A stretch of 64,000 bases of DNA from Runella sp. SP2 (GCF_003711225.1 NZ_CP031030.1:1302001-1366000); one strand, 5' to 3'. Positions 1 to 9,021 are shown, counted from the first letter of the stretch. The notes: a model not told the origin generated them from the sequence alone. Translations and numbers: made by a program.

Positions 1-1263
1 GGGGAATGGGCCAATCGCGCAGGGCCAGAGTCGAATCGAAGCCCAGTGAATATTCGGATGATCGAAGATATTTTGGCTGATTCGCTGCAAGGAGCGATTA
101 ACCGCCCGCCTTATGTTAAAAACCCACTACCTACCAAGACCATCAAAGTAAATTCTCCCTTTTCTTATCGCTTGAGCTCGGAGGTATTTGTGGACGTCGA
201 TGGTGCCATCAGCAGTGTCGCACTGCAAGGACAACCGTCATGGCTTAGGTTTTCTAATGGTATTTTTTCTGGAACGCCGACCCAAACAGGAATTTATACT
301 TTTACCGTGCGAGCTACCGACGACGACGGGGCGATCGTTGAAACAACCTTTACGATTATTGTTGATAATTTAGGCCGTTTTAATCAAGCACCGACGCTAC
401 GAAAACGTATTTCTAATGCCGAAGGGTTGTATAAGCAACCCTTTATTCTTTCAATTTCAGACAGTACGTTTGTTGATTTGGATGGCTTTATCAGTCGAAT
501 GGAAGTCATTGGCTTACCTGCATGGGCGCAGTACCGCAAAGGAGAGATTCGCGGTTTGGCGGATACTGTTGGGGTGTATTCGTTGCGGGTAAGGGGGTAT
601 GACGACGAAGATGCGGTCGTTGAAACATCTTTTACCATTACCATCAATTACCCTACGGTTTACTTTGATTTAATCCAAGCGGGAAAACCTGGACAGCGAT
701 TTTTGATCAAACGGTTGCAACCGAAAGAGCAATTGTTGCAACACCAATTGCCAACGGCGGTCAATGTGTATGCCAATTGCGATGCCGTTTTTGATGCTTT
801 TGATTTGGAAATTACGGGGGCGCAGTACCAAAAAACATCTACAACAAGCTCTCCTTTTTCGCTTTATGAAGGAGACGCTGGCCTTCCAGTGACGGCAGGA
901 AAGTATTTTTTGAGAGGTAAGGCTTATTTTCGTAAACAATTGATTGCGTCAACAGAATATGAATTGGATTTTTTGCCCTCAGATCCAGTTTCAAAACAAC
1001 CAATTTCGGTAGAAGATTGGTCGGTATTCCCAAATCCAGCCACTGATTTTGTTCATCTCAAACACCCCTCGGGCAAACTGTCCTCTCCTCGTTTTGTGAC
1101 GCTTTTAGGACAAGAGATTACAGTACCTGAAGAAACGATGTACCGCTCAGGAACACAAATTTCGTTCAATTTGAGGCAATTGCGCCTTGGCGCAGGCATT
1201 TATTTCTTAAAATTACAACTCGAAGATGCCACGTGGAAAGTGTTTCGAGTCGTCAAGTATTAA
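1..1263 (+). CDS. T9SS-exported protein with cadherin/Ig-like repeats (5' partial)
   Basis: The reading frame is open to the left edge, so the GTG at 46 is probably internal and the true start lies outside the window. The visible part holds two Ig/cadherin-like repeats of about 85 residues, with hallmarks such as FVDVDG, PSWLRFSNG, FSGTPTQTG and DDDGA. A beta domain similar to the tail of the next gene (DLIQAGKPG, VNVYAN) follows, then a type IX sorting domain (WSVFPNPATDF, ending GIYFLKLQLEDATWKVFRVVKY-like). It is a tandem paralogue of the gene at 1338, so the missing N-terminus is probably a GH42-like barrel. Expected location is the cell surface or medium. Substrate unknown. Confidence 0.8.
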   Translation, partial: GEWANRAGPESNRSPVNIRMIEDILADSLQGAINRPPYVKNPLPTKTIKVNSPFSYRLSSEVFVDVDGAISSVALQGQPSWLRFSNGIFSGTPTQTGIYTFTVRATDDDGAIVETTFTIIVDNLGRFNQAPTLRKRISNAEGLYKQPFILSISDSTFVDLDGFISRMEVIGLPAWAQYRKGEIRGLADTVGVYSLRVRGYDDEDAVVETSFTITINYPTVYFDLIQAGKPGQRFLIKRLQPKEQLLQHQLPTAVNVYANCDAVFDAFDLEITGAQYQKTSTTSSPFSLYEGDAGLPVTAGKYFLRGKAYFRKQLIASTEYELDFLPSDPVSKQPISVEDWSVFPNPATDFVHLKHPSGKLSSPRFVTLLGQEITVPEETMYRSGTQISFNLRQLRLGAGIYFLKLQLEDATWKVFRVVKY

Positions 1264-1274
1264 TCAAGTGAAAC

Positions 1275-1322
1275 GGTTTGCTTACAACCCGTATTTCAGG
1301 TGTAGAGGGTTGCTTACAACCC
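1275..1322. repeat. Intergenic hairpin repeats, GGTTGCTTACAACC type (two copies)
   Basis: Between the two paralogous genes are two short palindromes: 1275-1290 (imperfect) and 1307-1322, a perfect GGGTTG/CAACCC stem around a CTTA loop. The second, with its AGGTGTAGA leader (1298-1322), closely resembles 10161-10185. Related palindromes with a CTCA loop occur at 5.5 and 38.7 kb. No T tract follows, so these are not classical terminators. Confidence 0.7.
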
Positions 1323-1337
1323 ACTTATTAGTCCAAA

Positions 1338-4300
1338 ATGATAAAAATAGTAGGAATTTGGTTAGGAGTGATTTGGGCGACGATGGCGGTTGCGCAGCAG
1401 GGCGCGCAGCAGCGATACGTAGGTTTGCAGCTGTTGAATCTAAATGCTGAACCAGATTACGGTGCCGACATCATCGAGCAGTCGGTAGGAGCAGGCGCTA
1501 ATTTGGTCGTGTTGACGATTTATTGGGATGAAGTATATAAAACCGCAACCTCACAACCCGATTGGCGACAGCCCGATCGCCAAATGGAACAAATTGCTCG
1601 ACTGGGCATAAAAGCGGGTATCCGCATTATGCTTGGACGGAAAGTAGAACGGCTTCAGGGTTTTTGGACGCTGAATGAAACCATGAACGATGATTTAGGA
1701 CGACCGCTTTGGGGCGTGTATGGCCGAACCTGCTTTAGCTTTGCCCACGCGCCAACAGTGACCAAAGCCCAAAGTTTTTTAAAAGAAGTATGTCAACGTT
1801 ATAATTCCTACCAGTCGCAGGGCAATATCTTGTACGTAACTTTTGTCAATACGCCAACCCAAGAGCTTGGCTATCATTACGAGACCGAACTAAACGGTGA
1901 TTATAAACAGGCGTATCCCACAGGTTTTGACTATTCGTCGCCCTCTTTGGAGGCATTTAAAGGTTGGATTACGCAGCAGTATAAGCGCATCAATAAGCTC
2001 AATTACATTTGGGGAACCAAATTTACGTCCCTCAACGACGCTCGACCGCCAACTACTGCTTATCGCCCTTTGCCTGCGTACCGAACCCGCGCGGGGAAAG
2101 ATTGGTACTTGTTTTCTCACCTCCAGCTTAAAAACTTTATTGATCAAAGTATTCGTACCATTAAACAGGTGAATCCGTCGTATAAAGTTGTCAATGAATA
2201 CGGCGCGGTGATTGATGTACAAGCTGCTGTTCGGGGTACAATTGCGTTTAAAAATTTGGACGAAAATGCCGATGGAACTAAGGTGCACAACGACCTTTAC
2301 TGGAATCATCGTTTCATTACGGATGTGGTTCGGTCTAATCGCCCAGGAAAATGGATAATGAACGAAACGTTCTTTTCACCCGTTTATTCGGATGATTTGC
2401 TCATTAAACATTTTGATGAATGTTTTGAAAATGGCTGTAATGTCGTGACCATGGTAGCAAGCACCAAAGATGCTCGTTTGCCGTTCATTTTTGGTCCAGT
2501 GGCAGCACGATGGAAAAATAGACCTTGGAGTGAGCTAAGAAGCAACGCGACCATAACTTACAAAGTAACCGAGGTACTTGACTCAACTTCAACAATCGTA
2601 GAAAAAGCGTGGAGAACCCATCCGCAGCCTTCGCCCATTGACGTAAAATTAGAAGAAGATATTTTGGGCGACGACTATTGGCGAATTTTGGCGTCCAATG
2701 TCTATCCAGTCGTGGCAAATCCAATCATTGACCGCGCTACAAAACCCAAAAAGACGTATTCTTATACCTTACCCAAAGACGTTTTTTTAGACCCTGATGG
2801 TGAAATCGTTACCATCGAAGCCCTCGAAAAACCGCAGTGGTTAGCTTTCTCAAATGGTACATTTACGGGGACAGTGCCTGATCAACTTGGAGAGTCAAAA
2901 ATTACTTTGCGAGCAATCGATGACGAAGGTGCAACGGTTCAAACTAGCTTTTTGCTTAAAATAGTGAATGTCAATCAAAAACCTGTCGTCAAGCGAACGC
3001 TTCCCGATTTTGAATCTTCGCTCAATCAAACCATTTCGTATCCGATTCAGGGAGATATTTTTGATGACCCCGACGGCATGATTGTTCGCACCCAAGCCAT
3101 TGGACTGCGGCCTTGGATGTCGTTCAATTCAAAAGAATTTTCGGCTTATCCACAAGAACAAGGCACGTTTACGATTACGTTGCGCGGCATTGATGACGAC
3201 AGTGCGTTTGTAGAGACTTCCTTCAAAGTGAAAATTCTAAATCGGTCGCCGATTGTCAAACAGTTGTTGCCCGAAAAAACAATTGCCCAAAACAGAGCCT
3301 TTCGTTTCAAAGTCCCGGCTTCTATTTTTACCGATCCTGATGGGCAAATCACAAAAGTAAAAGCAGTAGGACTGCCATCATGGCTTACGTATGATGCTGT
3401 AACAAGCACGTTGACAGGAACGCCCACCCAATTGGGAACCTATAAATTAGGAATCCGTGCATACGACAACGGGGGCGATTCGGTCGAGACGGCCTTTGTT
3501 ATCAAGGTGGATTTGTACGGAACTCAAAATGTGCCTCCCGTGCTCAGATACACGCCTCCCAACGCTCAATTGTACGTAACCCAGCGTTTTTCATACAAAG
3601 TTTCAGACTCACTTTTTTATGATACCAATGGGTACGTCGATCGAATCGAAGCCCCAAATTTGCCGTCTTGGCTAACCTTTAAAAACAATGAAATTTCGGG
3701 AATAGCGAACGCAGCGGGGATATATTCGGTGACATTACGGGCAGTGGACGATGACGAAACGTCAACTTCAACCACCTTCAACATAGAAGTGAAGCAAGCC
3801 CAGTTGAGTTTTGAGCTGATTCAGGCAGGAAAAGCAGGTTTGCGAAAAAGTTTGGGGATTTTGAAAAATGGCGATGTTTTAACAGAGACTACATTGCCCC
3901 AAAGCATTACCGTGTATGCCAATAGTGAAGCCCCTGCTACCAAGGTGAATTTTGTGCTTCGTGGGCCGTATTCAAAAAATTATACAGCAACGCGCTTTCC
4001 TTTTACCCTTTTTGATGAAGAAATGGGTTTTGTACCAATCGCAGGTCGGTATGTTTTAGAGGCGGTTGCTTTTAATGATTCGGCCAAAGTGAGCGCAGCC
4101 ACCATCCAATTTACGGTAAAATCAGACCAAACATTGCAAGACTGGGAAGCCTATCCAAACCCGTTTGATCGAGTGTGTAATGTAAAACTACCCAAAGATT
4201 TGGAATTGGCATCGGTCGAGTATCAACTATTGACCGCCACGGGAAGTAGTTTGCCGTTGAACAAGTCAATCGTTACGGTGGTAGAGGAGATAGCCTACAT

Positions 4301-4397
4301 CGACATGACGTCATTGGCTTTGCCAAAAGGAACGTATTTTCTCAAAATCCTAGAAAATGGTTCTCTCAAAAAAATCATTAAAATCCTCAAACTGTAG
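1338..4397 (+). CDS. T9SS-exported GH42-like glycosidase with four cadherin/Ig-like repeats
   Basis: 1019 aa. Signal peptide 1-20 (cleavage before Gln). Residues about 25-430 look like a TIM-barrel glycoside hydrolase of the GH42 type; the stretch LEAFKGWI..YKRINKLNYIWG is typical. Glu in TQELGY and in IMNETFF are candidate acid/base and nucleophile, which is inference. Four Ig/cadherin-like repeats follow, starting near residues 457, 543, 638 and 732 (DPDG, PSWLT, DDEG motifs). Next come a beta domain and a T9SS type A sorting domain from about 934 (WEAYPNPFDR, GTYFLKI). It should be secreted or surface-attached. Tandem paralogue of the upstream gene, spaced 74 nt. Substrate unknown; the catalytic assignment is weaker than the export assignment. 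Confidence 0.75.
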   Translation: MIKIVGIWLGVIWATMAVAQQGAQQRYVGLQLLNLNAEPDYGADIIEQSVGAGANLVVLTIYWDEVYKTATSQPDWRQPDRQMEQIARLGIKAGIRIMLGRKVERLQGFWTLNETMNDDLGRPLWGVYGRTCFSFAHAPTVTKAQSFLKEVCQRYNSYQSQGNILYVTFVNTPTQELGYHYETELNGDYKQAYPTGFDYSSPSLEAFKGWITQQYKRINKLNYIWGTKFTSLNDARPPTTAYRPLPAYRTRAGKDWYLFSHLQLKNFIDQSIRTIKQVNPSYKVVNEYGAVIDVQAAVRGTIAFKNLDENADGTKVHNDLYWNHRFITDVVRSNRPGKWIMNETFFSPVYSDDLLIKHFDECFENGCNVVTMVASTKDARLPFIFGPVAARWKNRPWSELRSNATITYKVTEVLDSTSTIVEKAWRTHPQPSPIDVKLEEDILGDDYWRILASNVYPVVANPIIDRATKPKKTYSYTLPKDVFLDPDGEIVTIEALEKPQWLAFSNGTFTGTVPDQLGESKITLRAIDDEGATVQTSFLLKIVNVNQKPVVKRTLPDFESSLNQTISYPIQGDIFDDPDGMIVRTQAIGLRPWMSFNSKEFSAYPQEQGTFTITLRGIDDDSAFVETSFKVKILNRSPIVKQLLPEKTIAQNRAFRFKVPASIFTDPDGQITKVKAVGLPSWLTYDAVTSTLTGTPTQLGTYKLGIRAYDNGGDSVETAFVIKVDLYGTQNVPPVLRYTPPNAQLYVTQRFSYKVSDSLFYDTNGYVDRIEAPNLPSWLTFKNNEISGIANAAGIYSVTLRAVDDDETSTSTTFNIEVKQAQLSFELIQAGKAGLRKSLGILKNGDVLTETTLPQSITVYANSEAPATKVNFVLRGPYSKNYTATRFPFTLFDEEMGFVPIAGRYVLEAVAFNDSAKVSAATIQFTVKSDQTLQDWEAYPNPFDRVCNVKLPKDLELASVEYQLLTATGSSLPLNKSIVTVVEEIAYIDMTSLALPKGTYFLKILENGSLKKIIKILKL

Positions 4398-4430
4398 GCA
4401 AGAGTGAGCATTTACATGCCAAACTTGCCT

Positions 4431-4438
4431 TACTTTTG
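4431..4438 (+). promoter_or_regulatory. Bacteroidota -7 promoter box TACTTTTG
   Basis: TACTTTTG matches the TAnnTTTG -7 consensus of the Bacteroidota primary sigma factor and lies 30 nt before the M28 gene start. A good -33 TTTG was not found at the usual distance, so the call rests on the -7 box only. Confidence 0.5.
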
Positions 4439-4467
4439 TACTTTCAAAAAAATAGAAAATCAACTCC

Positions 4468-5472
4468 ATGTTTAGATCAACCAAGTGGGTAGTAGCAGCG
4501 ATGGCGTCAATTACGCTTTGGAATTGCGGTACCAGTACAGATTCATCGACTTCAGAACAAACAACTGCATCTTCGACGACCAGCCTTGTAAAAGCTCCCG
4601 CGTTTAGCGGCGATTCAGCCTATAAATACATTGACAATCAGGTGAAATTTGGGCCACGAGTCCCCAATACTTCGGCCCACGTGAAGTGCGGTGATTACTT
4701 GGTGGCAGAGTTAAAACGGCTGGGATGTACGGTGACCGAGCAAAAATTTACGGCAACGCATTACGACGGCTCAAAACTCAATGCCCGCAATATCATTGGG
4801 AGTATTAACCCGCAAGCTACTAAGCGGATTTTATTGGCGTCGCACTGGGACAGCCGCCCCGTAGCTGATGAAGACCCGACCAATAAAAAAGGCGCCATCG
4901 ACGGTGCCAACGACGGCGCTAGCGGCGTAGGTGTACTCATTGAACTAGCGAGGGTGATTCAGCAAGCAGCCCAAAAACCATCGGTAGGGGTTGATATTAT
5001 GTTTTTTGACGTAGAAGACGGTGGCAATGCCGCAGTGGCCAAGGATAAATTCACGGGATTTTGCCTAGGCTCGCAGTATTGGGCGGCCAACAAACACGTT
5101 CCCAACTATACGGCCTATTACGGAGTATTGCTAGACATGGTAGGGGCAAAGGGTGCAACGTTTCCTAAGGAAGCTTTTTCAAATCAATACGCGGGAGAAA
5201 TCACGCGGAATATTTGGAACATTGCGGGCCAACTTGGGTATAGTTCGTACTTTATTCAAGAAGATGGGGCTGCCATTACTGACGACCATTTGCCAGTTAA
5301 CGAAACGGCCAAAATCCCGATGGTGGACATCATTCATTTGCAAATGAACAACCCTACCAAAACGTTCTTTGACGCGTGGCATACCCACACGGATGACATG
5401 CGTAACATCGACCCAACAACGCTCAAGGCCGTCGGGCAAACCTTAGTGCAAGTGCTGTACCAAGAACAATAA
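4468..5472 (+). CDS. M28-family glutaminyl-peptide cyclotransferase-like lipoprotein
   Basis: 334 aa. Lipoprotein signal with lipobox LWNC (Cys about 20). The fold is the M28 zinc peptidase/glutaminyl cyclase type. Visible metal-site motifs are SHWDS (H126, D128), GANDGASG (D149), DVEDGG (E183) and WHTHTD (His 305/307). The order and spacing, with CLGSQYWA, LLDMVG, EDGAAITDDHLP and HTDDMRNIDPTTLKAVGQT, resemble Bacteroidota glutaminyl cyclases rather than aminopeptidases. Such enzymes convert N-terminal Gln of exported proteins to pyroglutamate in the periplasm. Many exported proteins in this window have Gln directly after the predicted signal peptidase site, which fits. An M28 aminopeptidase is the alternative. 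Confidence 0.8.
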   Translation: MFRSTKWVVAAMASITLWNCGTSTDSSTSEQTTASSTTSLVKAPAFSGDSAYKYIDNQVKFGPRVPNTSAHVKCGDYLVAELKRLGCTVTEQKFTATHYDGSKLNARNIIGSINPQATKRILLASHWDSRPVADEDPTNKKGAIDGANDGASGVGVLIELARVIQQAAQKPSVGVDIMFFDVEDGGNAAVAKDKFTGFCLGSQYWAANKHVPNYTAYYGVLLDMVGAKGATFPKEAFSNQYAGEITRNIWNIAGQLGYSSYFIQEDGAAITDDHLPVNETAKIPMVDIIHLQMNNPTKTFFDAWHTHTDDMRNIDPTTLKAVGQTLVQVLYQEQ

Positions 5473-5499
5473 AAACTCCGTGCGGAGCAGTCTCCCGCT

Positions 5500-5655
5500 G
5501 TTATAAGTAACCGCTTGCACCAAATGTGCTTTCGGTTGCTCACAACCGAAAACTTGTGCCAAGATTTAGTTCGCAGCGGGCCGCGGTTATGAGTAACCGC
5601 TTGCACCGAATGTGCTTTCGGTTGCTCACAACCGAAACCGTGGGTACTCATAACC
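5500..5655. repeat. Duplicated 52-bp intergenic repeat with nested hairpins
   Basis: Two 52-bp direct copies, 5500-5551 and 5586-5637, differ at two positions and lie 86 bp apart. Each holds a perfect 9-bp hairpin, TTTCGGTTG/CAACCGAAA with loop CTCA (5530-5551 in copy 1). A small GGTTA-TGAG-TAACC palindrome leads copy 2. A related imperfect palindrome around CTCA follows at about 5640-5655. No gene is visible in 5473-5700. Confidence 0.8.
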
Positions 5656-5700
5656 ACGAAAACCAAAATGAGAAAGCGTAGTTTTAATTAAAAAAGACCA

Positions 5701-6093
5701 ATGAAAATCAATAATAATAGTTTTTGGGTAGGATTTCTGTTGCTTGCAATGACAAACTGTACCCCTCCTCCTGATAAAATTGGGACGTTAGACCTAAAAA
5801 AATGGCGCAGCGACCGTGGAGGATGTGAAGGAATTCGCAAAAATCAGCTGGGAGATTTTAAAAAAATTGAAGCCCAACTTTTAAAAAAACACATTGACGA
5901 AGTAGGGCAACTCTTGGGTCGCCCCGACATTCATCAGTTGGCGGGTCGTGATCAAAAATTTTACGTCTATTTTTTTGAAAAAGGCCCTCATTGTAATGAC
6001 ATCACCAAAAAATCGGAAGGTCCCAAAGTGATACTTCGTTTTAATGCCATTGGTTACTTAGCCGAAGTAACACACCAGACGAAGCCTCTTTGA
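5701..6093 (+). CDS. Small lipoprotein of unknown function
   Basis: 130 aa. N-terminal lipoprotein signal with lipobox MTNC (Cys about 20) followed by TPPPDK. The mature part is polar and charged. It has a central segment LLKKHIDEVGQLLGRPD, reminiscent of the helix-then-strand layout of small BamE/SmpA-like lipoproteins, then FYVYFFEKGPHC and a C-terminal strand pattern. That resemblance is weak and not a family assignment. It is preceded by the hairpin repeats and converges on the hydrolase gene, with 8 nt between stop codons. Confidence 0.6.
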   Translation: MKINNNSFWVGFLLLAMTNCTPPPDKIGTLDLKKWRSDRGGCEGIRKNQLGDFKKIEAQLLKKHIDEVGQLLGRPDIHQLAGRDQKFYVYFFEKGPHCNDITKKSEGPKVILRFNAIGYLAEVTHQTKPL

Positions 6094-6101
6094 AACGACA
6101 T

Positions 6102-6839
6102 TTAGTCTTTCAAGAAGCCTAATATGTAGGCTACCATCTCTTGTCGTTGGCTTTCATTAGCACTGTCATCCATGTTGTTGTGGATAGTGTTCGGAAGCTG
6201 TACTACTGTTATGCCATATTTTTTTTGCTCAGCAGGAGTTGGTAGTACCCCTTCATCAGCGGGCTGGTCGCTTGAGCGCAAGGTGTAAATTTTGGGGTTG
6301 CGAGTGCGTGGAAATGGCATTCGTCGATTGTCCAACGAAATCACTTTGTTGATTAATTTGGGGTATTGATGCGCAAAGAGCACCGACATATCGCCCCCAT
6401 TAGAGTGTCCAATCAATGCCACGTGTCGGTAATCAGCCTGAGGGAAGCGTTTTTTGAGTTCGCCTAACACAAAATGAATGTTAGTGGCACCACGCTCCCA
6501 ATTGGGTCGCCGAACTACCTGAGGTACCCCCGTCAGAGGCAATAAATCATCCGTAGGAAGCTCGTGTTGGATGCTAGCTACTAGGTAACCCGATGCTGCC
6601 AACGCTTCTGTTAAATAAGAATAAGCTCGATTATCTCCCCCTTTATTGAAGCCATATCCGTGGCTTAGTATTACCACTTTGGCCTTTTTCAACGAGTTGG
6701 GAAGGTAGAGTTCAACGGGAATAGCCCGATTTCTAGTTGCATCCAAAAACACGACACTGTCTTGTTTAAAAGGAGCGGATTGGGCGAAAGTGACAATTGA
6801 GAGGACAATCAGGCTGAAAACTGAAACAAAATATCGCAT
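6102..6839 (-). CDS. Exported alpha/beta hydrolase
   Basis: 245 aa. Signal peptide 1-19 ending TFA, with Gln at +1. Alpha/beta hydrolase fold: oxyanion region SHGYGFNKGG (59-68) and nucleophile elbow GHSNGG (Ser146). A late His in NTIHNNMDD is a candidate catalytic base. Length and layout fit the dienelactone hydrolase/platelet-activating-factor acetylhydrolase-like group of small esterases. Substrate cannot be told. Single gene transcribed leftward, convergent with the small lipoprotein. Confidence 0.75.
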   Translation of the reverse strand: MRYFVSVFSLIVLSIVTFAQSAPFKQDSVVFLDATRNRAIPVELYLPNSLKKAKVVILSHGYGFNKGGDNRAYSYLTEALAASGYLVASIQHELPTDDLLPLTGVPQVVRRPNWERGATNIHFVLGELKKRFPQADYRHVALIGHSNGGDMSVLFAHQYPKLINKVISLDNRRMPFPRTRNPKIYTLRSSDQPADEGVLPTPAEQKKYGITVVQLPNTIHNNMDDSANESQRQEMVAYILGFLKD

Positions 6840-7083
6840 GGAGAAAATGAGGGACGGCTGTTTTGGGGCGAAGATACTACTTGCCCAAATGGAACAAAAG
6901 TAGTCGTTTCGGTTTCATCAAAATTTAATGGATAAGTTTATTAAAAAATCACAAGAAATTTGCCGTTGTAAATAATTGTTTATAAAATTGTAAGTAAAAT
7001 AATAATTAGTAAAACAATTAAATATTTTGCACTTCATCAACAAACGTAAACATAGTACTCAATAGTCTAAAAATCAGAAAGAT

Positions 7084-8217
7084 ATGAACAGTGTAGCGGT
7101 AGAATTTGAAGGAGAAGTAAAAACAACCACCGATTTTTTGCCCCTCAATGGCACTGATTACGTGGAGTTGTATGTCGGAAATTCCAAGCAAGCAGCTCAT
7201 TTTTTTCAGACTGCTTTTGGCTTTCAACCCTTGGCGTATGCAGGTTTAGAAACGGGCCTTCGCGACCGTGAGTCGTACGTGTTGGTACAGGATAAAATCC
7301 GATTAGTGTTAACGTCGCCGCTTCAAGGTGGTACCGAAATAGGGAAACACCTCGACAAGCACGGTGATGGTATTAAAGTGGTCGCTTTGTGGGTGGACGA
7401 TGCGCAGTATTCATTTGAAGAAACCGTTCGACGTGGGGCAAAACCTTATTTTGAGCCTGTGGTGGAAGAAGATGCGTTTGGGAAAGTGGTACGTTCGGGT
7501 ATTCATACGTATGGGGATACCGTTCATATTTTTGTAGAAAGAAGTCAATACAAAGGCGTTTTTTTGCCAGGTTTTAAATCATGGAATCCTGTGTACCGTC
7601 CTGCCGAAATTGGTCTAAAATATGTGGACCACATGGTAGGAAATGTGGGGTGGAATGAGATGTTACCTTGGGTGGATTTTTATGCCAATGTAATGGGTTT
7701 CAATCAGTTGGTATCGTTCGACGACAAAGATATTTCGACCGATTACACTGCCCTGATGAGTAAAGTAATGAGCAACGGAAACGGACGAATCAAATTCCCC
7801 ATTAACGAACCTGCCGAAGGAAAGAAAAAATCTCAGGTAGAAGAATACCTAGATTTCTACGGTGGAGCAGGGGTGCAGCATATTGCCGTTGCTACCGATA
7901 ATATCATAGAAACCGTGACCGAACTGCAAAACCGTGGCATTGAGTTTTTGAGAGTGCCTACCACGTATTACGATGATTTATTGTCGCGCGTTGGTCATAT
8001 TGATGAAGACTTAGAGCCTTTACGTAAGTTAGGTATTTTGGTAGATCGCGATGATGAAGGGTATTTGCTTCAAATTTTTACCAAACCGATTATGCCACGC
8101 CCGACTTTGTTTTTTGAAATTATTCAACGCAAAGGAGCAAAGTCGTTTGGTAAAGGAAATTTTAAAGCATTGTTTGAAGCCATCGAACGCGAGCAAGAAT
8201 TAAGAGGAACGTTGTAG
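7084..8217 (+). CDS. hppD: 4-hydroxyphenylpyruvate dioxygenase
   Basis: 377 aa, usual length. Converts 4-hydroxyphenylpyruvate to homogentisate in tyrosine catabolism. Two vicinal-oxygen-chelate domains; the C-terminal one carries the Fe(II) ligands His183 (DHMVGN), His266 (VQHIAVAT) and Glu345 (LFFEIIQR). The C-terminal helix GKGNFKALFEAIEREQELRG is typical. It is followed after 18 nt by phenylalanine hydroxylase, so Phe to Tyr to homogentisate steps are encoded together, although tyrosine aminotransferase is not obvious here. An AT-rich leader (6.95-7.08 kb) with a near-consensus ATATTTTG around 7021-7030 is the likely promoter. Confidence 0.95.
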   Translation: MNSVAVEFEGEVKTTTDFLPLNGTDYVELYVGNSKQAAHFFQTAFGFQPLAYAGLETGLRDRESYVLVQDKIRLVLTSPLQGGTEIGKHLDKHGDGIKVVALWVDDAQYSFEETVRRGAKPYFEPVVEEDAFGKVVRSGIHTYGDTVHIFVERSQYKGVFLPGFKSWNPVYRPAEIGLKYVDHMVGNVGWNEMLPWVDFYANVMGFNQLVSFDDKDISTDYTALMSKVMSNGNGRIKFPINEPAEGKKKSQVEEYLDFYGGAGVQHIAVATDNIIETVTELQNRGIEFLRVPTTYYDDLLSRVGHIDEDLEPLRKLGILVDRDDEGYLLQIFTKPIMPRPTLFFEIIQRKGAKSFGKGNFKALFEAIEREQELRGTL

Positions 8218-8235
8218 CACCTAACAGGTAAAACA

Positions 8236-8961
8236 ATGCAGCAGGACTTTAATAATTACACACCCAGCGACCACCAAGTTTGGAGGACGCTGTTTGAGCG
8301 GCAAATGGAACAATTGCCGCTCATGGCGAGCAAAACGTACGTAGAAGGAATTCAAAAAGTGGGCTTTGTCGCCGACCATATCCCTAATTTCGAAACCGAA
8401 ACCAATCCACGCCTACGGGCGCTGACGGGTTGGGAGGTGGAGCCTGTGACGGGCTTGATTCCTAAACGTGATTTTTTTGAATTGTTGGCCAACCAAAAAT
8501 TCCCCGCCTCGACTTGGCTACGTACGCCCGAGCAATTGGACTATTTGGAAGAACCCGATATGTTTCACGACACGTTTGGACACGTGCCACTGTTGGCACA
8601 CCAGCCGTTTTGTGATTTTATGTCGGAGTTAAGTAAAGTGGCTTTGCGGTGGCTCGATGTCCCCGAAGCCATTGAACAAATCGGTAGTTTGTATTGGTAC
8701 ACCGTGGAGTTTGGGTTGATTGAAGAAGAAAACCGACTCAAAATTTACGGGGGAGGTATTTTGTCCTCGATTGGCGAAAGTACCTATTGCCTCCGCGCGG
8801 ATGTTCCCAAAATTCGTTTTGATGTAAGAGCGCTTTTAGCATCTCCTTACCACATCGACCGATTTCAAGACCATTATTTTGTCATAAATTCTTTCGATGA
8901 ATTGTATCGTTCAGTGCCTGATATTGAGGCTGTTTTAGCAGAAATGCACTTTTTGGTGTAA
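8236..8961 (+). CDS. phhA: Phenylalanine 4-monooxygenase
   Basis: 241 aa, the bacterial size (catalytic domain only, no ACT domain). Pterin-dependent hydroxylation of phenylalanine to tyrosine in the cytoplasm. Iron-site motif FHDTFGHVPLL gives His111 and His116, and Glu158 in WYTVEFGLI is the third ligand. The substrate-binding stretch IPKRDFFELLANQKFPAS is also visible. Second gene of the hppD-phhA unit. Confidence 0.95.
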   Translation: MQQDFNNYTPSDHQVWRTLFERQMEQLPLMASKTYVEGIQKVGFVADHIPNFETETNPRLRALTGWEVEPVTGLIPKRDFFELLANQKFPASTWLRTPEQLDYLEEPDMFHDTFGHVPLLAHQPFCDFMSELSKVALRWLDVPEAIEQIGSLYWYTVEFGLIEEENRLKIYGGGILSSIGESTYCLRADVPKIRFDVRALLASPYHIDRFQDHYFVINSFDELYRSVPDIEAVLAEMHFLV

Positions 8962-8988
8962 AAAAATATAAGTTTTTTTGCGAAAAAA

Positions 8989-9021
8989 TTTGTTTTAAAC
9001 ATTTCAGAACCCCTATATTTG
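8989..9021 (+). promoter_or_regulatory. Bacteroidota-type promoter for the tRNA pair
   Basis: TTTG at 8989-8992 and TATATTTG at 9014-9021 match the -33 and -7 (TAnnTTTG) elements with a 21-nt spacer. The pair sits 56 nt upstream of tRNA-Ser and downstream of the phhA stop. It is the clearest two-box promoter in the window. Confidence 0.75.
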
